DNA from: Methanobacteriota archaeon
GTDB taxonomy: Archaea; Thermoplasmatota; Poseidoniia; MGIII; CG-Epi1
Direction: 5' to 3'
DNA: 37,101 nucleotides
NCBI GenBank assembly: GCA_002687355.1
Contig: NYZZ01000018.1
Span: 1-37,101 of the forward strand
Below the pieces are notes generated by a model. That model was not told where the DNA came from. It worked only from the letters and a program-made list of their open reading frames with translations, and made no database searches. Shown in pieces: positions 33,331-37,101 of the stretch (positions are counted from its first letter, which is position 1; each line of letters opens with the position of its first letter). A program made the translations under genes and the position numbers.

Positions 33331-33804
33331 ATGCCTGATTGGCGAGGGCTGGCTGCTACTTGCCTTGGACTAGGGCATTCACCATTCGCTCCCGGCACAG
33401 CCGGCAGTAGTGGTGCGCTGGTACTGGTCTGGGTGATTATAGCTTATGGCGGAACACAGGGTGGCTATGCGCTGCTAGCAATCGCTATCCTGCTCTACCC
33501 AACTGGTCGCAGCTTGGCTGAATGGGCCGAACAGGAGTGGGGCGATGACCCCGGGCGTTTCGTGCTGGATGAGGTGGCAGGCTACCTGCTAGGTGCCGCC
33601 ATTGTTTGGCTTGCTACTGCATCATCCCCAGATGTAACCGAGCTAGTGGCACTGTTCGTCCTGTTCCGCGCCTTTGACATCCTGAAGCCATGGCCGATCT
33701 CGCGGCTTGAGGAACTCAAGGGTGGTGACGGGGTGATGCTAGATGATGTTGCAGCCGGTATACTGGCTGCTGTCGTGCTACTTCTGCTCCCTATTCTGTT
33801 TTAG
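33331..33804 (+). CDS. pgpA: Phosphatidylglycerophosphatase A-like lipid phosphatase
   Basis: A 157-residue membrane protein of the PgpA family. Signatures are GHSPFAPGTAGS near the start, DPGRFVLDEVAGYLL in the middle and FRAFDILKPWPI followed by LKGGDGVMLDDVAAG. In bacteria PgpA removes the terminal phosphate of phosphatidylglycerophosphate. Next to a CDP-alcohol phosphatidyltransferase in an archaeon, it probably dephosphorylates archaetidylglycerophosphate or archaetidylinositol phosphate. There are about four hydrophobic segments. The start is set by a TATA-like box 25 bp upstream. The next gene begins 15 bp after its stop. Confidence 0.92.
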   Translation: MPDWRGLAATCLGLGHSPFAPGTAGSSGALVLVWVIIAYGGTQGGYALLAIAILLYPTGRSLAEWAEQEWGDDPGRFVLDEVAGYLLGAAIVWLATASSPDVTELVALFVLFRAFDILKPWPISRLEELKGGDGVMLDDVAAGILAAVVLLLLPILF

Positions 33805-33819
33805 CCAGCCCTGCTTGCG

Positions 33820-34329
33820 ATGCCAATGGCCGAAATCGTTCTCTATTTGCATATCATCGGCGCCATTGCGCTCTTCAGTGGATTGGTGGCGGCTGCTGTG
33901 GCGATGTTGCGCATGGAGCGCGCTGCTGGTGAAACGCGGCGCGAGCTGGCGTCAATGGCGCGGGCGATGGCGTCAATGGCGGCAGGAGGCGGCGCACTGA
34001 CGCTGCTATTCGGGCTCTATATGGTACTCAACGAACCGTGGCCTAACTTCGGTGATGCGTGGATTGACAACTCACTTGGGCTATTGCTAGTGATTGTTGT
34101 AGTTATCCCGCTGGTAATAGTGCCGCGGCTACGTGCGATTGCCGAGGGAGGCGGGACCATGGGCGACCCTACGCTCTGGATTACTACTGCTGCTATGCTA
34201 GGAGGATCTTTCGGCATCGAGTACTTGATGGTTGCGAAGCCACTAGCACATGGCAGCGACGATGGCGTGCTGCTGCTATTTCTGCTACTTGGTGCAGGTG
34301 CGGGCTGGCTGCAAACCAGAGAAGCCTGA
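33820..34329 (+). CDS. Four-helix integral membrane protein of unknown function
   Basis: A 169-residue protein with four hydrophobic segments (about 5-28, 52-70, 87-105 and 118-160, the last possibly two helices). A His near the start (YLHIIGAIALFSG) sits in the first helix, a pattern seen in DUF2269- or CopD-like membrane proteins, where such His can bind haem or metal. I do not make a firm family call. The second ATG at 33826 is an alternative start. It lies between pgpA and purS on the same strand with short gaps, so co-transcription with pgpA is likely. The function is unknown. Confidence 0.7.
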   Translation: MPMAEIVLYLHIIGAIALFSGLVAAAVAMLRMERAAGETRRELASMARAMASMAAGGGALTLLFGLYMVLNEPWPNFGDAWIDNSLGLLLVIVVVIPLVIVPRLRAIAEGGGTMGDPTLWITTAAMLGGSFGIEYLMVAKPLAHGSDDGVLLLFLLLGAGAGWLQTREA

Positions 34330-34335
34330 GTTTCG

Positions 34336-34361
34336 TTTTTTACCCGCCCCCACTGGGGGCG
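34336..34361 (+). promoter_or_regulatory. purS promoter with embedded perfect inverted repeat
   Basis: A T-run (34336-34341, GTTTTTTAC context) is centred 26 bp before the purS ATG and probably acts as the TATA-like box. Between it and the ATG lies a perfect inverted repeat: CGCCCCC (34345-34351), a three-base loop, then GGGGGCG (34355-34361). It ends two bases before the start codon, where it would overlap the transcription start of a leaderless mRNA. It could be an operator or a hairpin that limits initiation. Confidence 0.5.
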
Positions 34362-34363
34362 TA

Positions 34364-34606
34364 ATGACTGAGATTGAGATTCGTGTCGGTCTCAAGCCGG
34401 GCATGGCTGACCCTGAAGGCGCCAATGTCCAGAAAGCACTGGGATTGCTAGGCTTTGAGTCTGTAGAGGGTGTGAAATCGGCGCGCTGCTACCGCGTCTT
34501 GCTCGAGCTGCCAGAAGATAAAGCGCTCAAAGAAGCGGAGCGCATGTGCCAGCGGCTGCTTGCTAACCCTGTAGTGCATGACTACTCTATCTCGGTGGTG
34601 GAATGA
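34364..34606 (+). CDS. purS: Phosphoribosylformylglycinamidine synthase subunit PurS
   Basis: An 80-residue protein of the PurS family. It starts with an EIEIRVGLKPGMADPEG strand, continues GANVQKALGLLGF and ends YSISVVE, matching the small dimeric bridging subunit of the three-part FGAM synthase (PurS, PurQ, PurL). The ATG at 34364 is the family-typical start; a longer open frame upstream overlaps the previous gene and is not used. The stop overlaps the purL ATG by 4 bases. PurQ, the glutaminase subunit, is not in the window. Confidence 0.93.
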   Translation: MTEIEIRVGLKPGMADPEGANVQKALGLLGFESVEGVKSARCYRVLLELPEDKALKEAERMCQRLLANPVVHDYSISVVE

Positions 34607-36894
34607 AACTACAGCCGCTTGAGGGCGTGGAACAGGCATTCACGGTACCGCTCGATGGAGACCTCAAGGCAGCCGCCGAAGTGCTAGGGCTGGGACTCTC
34701 GGTCACTGAGCTTGAAAAGGTACGCGACTATTTTCGCGCCGAGAAACGGGTGCCAACCGATATCGAGCTGCAAGCGATTGATCAGGCATGGTCCGAGCAC
34801 TGTTGCTACAAATCATCGCGCCCCGTTCTCGAGGAAACCGTTTTCGGACTTGATGTACCGCGCAAGGTCTTCGTGCGGGAAGATGCAGGTGTGATGGAAT
34901 TCGATGCCGACCACTACTACGTTGTTGGCCTTGAGTCACACAACCACCCTTCGGCACTCGACCCCTATGGCGGGGCGGCGACTGGTATCGGCGGAATCCT
35001 GCGCGACGTGGTCTGCATGGGTGCACAGCCAATTGCCTTGGTCGACCCGCTGTTCTTTGGGGAACTAGATCTCCCTCGCGCTGAGCTGCCTGAAGGCGTC
35101 AAACATCCACGCTACCTGATGGGAGGGGTTGTAGCTGGTATCCGCGACTACGGTAACCGTGTGGGAATACCTACAGTGGCTGGGCAAGTGGTATTCCACC
35201 CCAACTACACTGGCAACCCACTGGTGAACGTGGGCTGCATTGGTGTGATGCCGAAAGCAGAACTGATTCGCAGCCGAGCTGGCGGACCGGGTGACGTCTA
35301 CATCCTCGCCGGTGGCCGTACCGGCCGCGACGGCATCCACGGAGTGACGTTTGCGTCACGCGAACTGGAAGCAGGCTCCGAGAGCGACATTGGCGCGGTC
35401 CAGCTGGGGGATCCGATTACCAAGGAACCACTGATGCACCTCTGCCTCGAACTGAACCGAGCCGAACTACTGACCGGAATGAAGGACTTGGGCGGTGGCG
35501 GTCTCTCGTGCGTAGTCGGTGAACTGGCGCTGGATGGTGGCTGCGGTGCGCGCGTAGATTTGGAAAAGGTGCCACTCAAGCAGCCGGGAATGGCACCATG
35601 GGAAATCTGGGTTTCGGAATCACAGGAACGTATGATGTTTACCGTGCAACCTGAAAACGTCACGGAAGTGCTCGAACGATGCGCAGCGTGGGATGTTGAG
35701 GCGACCGAAATCGGAGAAGTCGTCCCCCAGAAGCGAACGTGCGTCGACTGGCACGGCACGACTGTGCTGGACCTCGACCTTGAGTTTACAACCAAGGGCC
35801 CTGCCTATCAGCGACCGGCGCTTGAACCGCAGACGCCCGAGCCTGTAGCAGCAGTAATGAAGCAACCAGACGACCTCGGAGCATTACTGCTCGAGCTGCT
35901 GGCGACCCCCGAGGTATGTTCGCGCTCGTGGATCATCCGACAATATGACCATCAAGTACGCGGATCTACTGCGCTTAATCCACTACAGGGACCGGTCGGG
36001 AACGAAGGTCCTGGAGATGCTGCCGTGCTGAAGCCTGTGGCGGATAGCTGGCGCGGACTGGCGCTGACGAGCGACGTCAATCCCTGGCTGGTGGAAGCTG
36101 ACCCCCACGCAGGAACACTACTGGCGATTGCCGAAGTATGCGGTAATCTCGCCGCTGTAGGTGCACGTATCGATTCGCTCGCCGATTGTCTTTGCTTTGG
36201 AAATCCAGAAAAACCTGAAGTGATGGGGCAGTTTCGCGCTACCTGCGAAGCGCTAGGTGAAGGCGCGCTGGCGCTTGGGGTACCGTATATCTCAGGCAAC
36301 GTTAGTTTCTACAACGAAACTTCCCAAGGTGCTGTACCGCCAACACCTGTGTTGATGGGGATTGGGCTCGTTGATGATATTCGTAACTGCGTCACGAGTG
36401 ACCTGAAACTAGAGGGGGAACTCTGGATTGTCGGTGCAACCCATGACGAATGGGGCGCTAGCCTCGCTGCAAGGCATCTTGAATTCGAGGGAGGAACGCT
36501 GCCAACGGTCGATTTCACGACACTGATTCCGCGTATGGAGGCATTGATAGATGCAATGGAGGCTGGTGAAGTAGTCGCATGCCACGACCTCTCGGCCGGA
36601 GGCCTCGCAATTGCACTGGCCGAGATGTGCCTGTCCGGTAACGGCGCAGCTATTGAGCTGTCCTCGAACTTGGATGCAATGGCCACTCTCTTCAGCGAGT
36701 CTGCTGGACGCTGGCTAGTACAGATTGCTCCGGGGCGTGAAGCAAACTTTGCAAAGCGTTTCGAACACGCGCAACGGCTCGGTACGCCCGCTGATAAGCT
36801 ATCGATAACATCCAATGACAACACACTGCTGGAGCTATCGCCGGCAGCACTGCGAGAGGCCTGGGAAGCCCCACTCTGGGAACGACTGGCCTAG
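34603..36894 (+). CDS. purL: Phosphoribosylformylglycinamidine synthase subunit PurL
   Basis: A 763-residue protein of the small PurL type, which needs PurS and PurQ. It converts FGAR and ammonia to FGAM with ATP. Signatures are DQAWSEHCCYKS (catalytic His region), LESHNHPSALDPYGGAATGIGG, MKDLGGGGLSC and CHDLSAGGLAIALAEM. The last is the ATP-binding element of the second half. Its ATG overlaps the purS stop, so the two are translationally coupled. Length fits the archaeal/Gram-positive form. Confidence 0.96.
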   Translation: MKLQPLEGVEQAFTVPLDGDLKAAAEVLGLGLSVTELEKVRDYFRAEKRVPTDIELQAIDQAWSEHCCYKSSRPVLEETVFGLDVPRKVFVREDAGVMEFDADHYYVVGLESHNHPSALDPYGGAATGIGGILRDVVCMGAQPIALVDPLFFGELDLPRAELPEGVKHPRYLMGGVVAGIRDYGNRVGIPTVAGQVVFHPNYTGNPLVNVGCIGVMPKAELIRSRAGGPGDVYILAGGRTGRDGIHGVTFASRELEAGSESDIGAVQLGDPITKEPLMHLCLELNRAELLTGMKDLGGGGLSCVVGELALDGGCGARVDLEKVPLKQPGMAPWEIWVSESQERMMFTVQPENVTEVLERCAAWDVEATEIGEVVPQKRTCVDWHGTTVLDLDLEFTTKGPAYQRPALEPQTPEPVAAVMKQPDDLGALLLELLATPEVCSRSWIIRQYDHQVRGSTALNPLQGPVGNEGPGDAAVLKPVADSWRGLALTSDVNPWLVEADPHAGTLLAIAEVCGNLAAVGARIDSLADCLCFGNPEKPEVMGQFRATCEALGEGALALGVPYISGNVSFYNETSQGAVPPTPVLMGIGLVDDIRNCVTSDLKLEGELWIVGATHDEWGASLAARHLEFEGGTLPTVDFTTLIPRMEALIDAMEAGEVVACHDLSAGGLAIALAEMCLSGNGAAIELSSNLDAMATLFSESAGRWLVQIAPGREANFAKRFEHAQRLGTPADKLSITSNDNTLLELSPAALREAWEAPLWERLA

Positions 36895-36897
36895 ACG

Positions 36898-36905
36898 CTT
36901 TTATC
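36898..36905 (+). promoter_or_regulatory. TATA-like box for the last gene
   Basis: CTTTTATC is centred 26 bp before the ATG at 36927, just past the purL stop. It supports an independent leaderless transcript and the chosen start. Confidence 0.45.
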
Positions 36906-36926
36906 AACCCCTTTGATGGCGGCGAG

Positions 36927-37101
36927 ATGACGCTCGCAGCGACGTTGATACTGCTGATTTTCATAGTTGCCTTTGTACTAATTTTAGGAGAATTTGTCCA
37001 CCGTACTTTAGCTGCATGGGGAGGAGCTGTAGCTATGCTTATTGTCGGAAAAATATATGGTACCTTAGATTGGTGCTCTGGACATGGTAGTAATCATTGT
37101 G
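36927..37101 (+). CDS. ArsB/NhaD/SLC13-type ion permease, N-terminal part (cut by window end)
   Basis: An ATG at 36927 opens a frame that stays open to the window edge (58 codons). It encodes a hydrophobic helix (LILLIFIVAFVLILG), then EFVHRTLAAWGGAVAMLIVGKIYG. The E-x-x-HRT-x-AAWGGA pattern matches the N-terminus of the ion-transporter superfamily that includes ArsB, NhaD and citrate/dicarboxylate permeases. The substrate cannot be told from this fragment. Codon use is more A/T-rich than in purL. Confidence 0.7.
   Translation, partial: MTLAATLILLIFIVAFVLILGEFVHRTLAAWGGAVAMLIVGKIYGTLDWCSGHGSNHC

Noticed and set aside
34250-34363. N-terminal extension of PurS
   Set aside because: It overlaps the previous gene and includes the promoter and inverted repeat; PurS proteins start near 34364.
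35298-35795. 165-codon minus-strand frame inside purL
   Set aside because: Ser/Pro-rich shadow frame opposite well-conserved PurL motifs, with no promoter-like element.
1-37101. CRISPR arrays, tRNA or rRNA genes, insertion sequences, prophage
   Set aside because: No regularly spaced repeats, cloverleaf-like sequence, transposase or phage proteins were seen in the gaps or frames.

Overview
The window looks like part of an archaeal chromosome, most likely an uncultured marine Thermoplasmatota/Euryarchaeota of the Marine Group II/III type. The evidence is an AglB oligosaccharyltransferase, archaeal lipid head-group enzymes, an archaeosortase, an archaeal COG1340-type coiled-coil protein, halocyanin-like proteins with Ca-binding DxDGDG repeats, and AT-rich TATA-like boxes about 25-32 bp upstream of many start codons, which points to leaderless or short-leader mRNAs. 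Lineage placement is inference. Genes are packed very tightly: same-strand neighbours often overlap as ATGA/TGATG, and three convergent pairs share a single CTAG for both stop codons. No rRNA, tRNA, CRISPR array, insertion sequence or phage gene was seen. No stretch longer than about 300 bp lacks a gene.

Layout. 1-2769: the 3' end of cytochrome oxidase subunit I, a first 4-hydroxyphenylpyruvate dioxygenase (HPPD), a VOC metalloprotein, a decayed chimeric duplicate of the VOC 3' end, and a secreted anchored protein. 2972-4645: a two-cupredoxin surface protein with a possible archaeosortase sorting tail. 4681-9229: HIT protein, EVE protein, TatA, TatC and MutS. 9226-12053: a membrane protein diverging from a site-2 protease with PDZ and PKD domains, apparently sharing one TATA element. 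12116-19064: tyrosine catabolism (second HPPD, homogentisate dioxygenase, an unrecognised protein coupled to fumarylacetoacetase) interrupted by a ZIP transporter, an aldo-keto reductase and a TauE-type permease. 19160-26008: a giant AglB of 2282 residues with about 1300 extra extracellular residues. 26005-27553: a 42-residue ORF, thymidylate synthase and dihydrofolate reductase. 31519-27550 (minus): coiled-coil protein, sugar nucleotidyltransferase, an archaeosortase-phosphatidylserine decarboxylase fusion, and PssA. 31603-36894: purC, a CDP-alcohol phosphatidyltransferase, pgpA, a membrane protein, purS and purL. 36927-end: the start of an ArsB/NhaD-like permease.

Two themes stand out. The first is cell-surface construction: Tat export, AglB glycosylation, a sugar nucleotidyltransferase, and a single polypeptide joining archaeosortase to phosphatidylserine decarboxylase next to PssA, with a cupredoxin protein as a possible client. 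This physically links C-terminal protein sorting to ethanolamine-type lipid synthesis. The second is a homogentisate pathway in which no glutathione-dependent maleylacetoacetate isomerase is visible, while an unrecognised protein is translationally coupled to fumarylacetoacetase.
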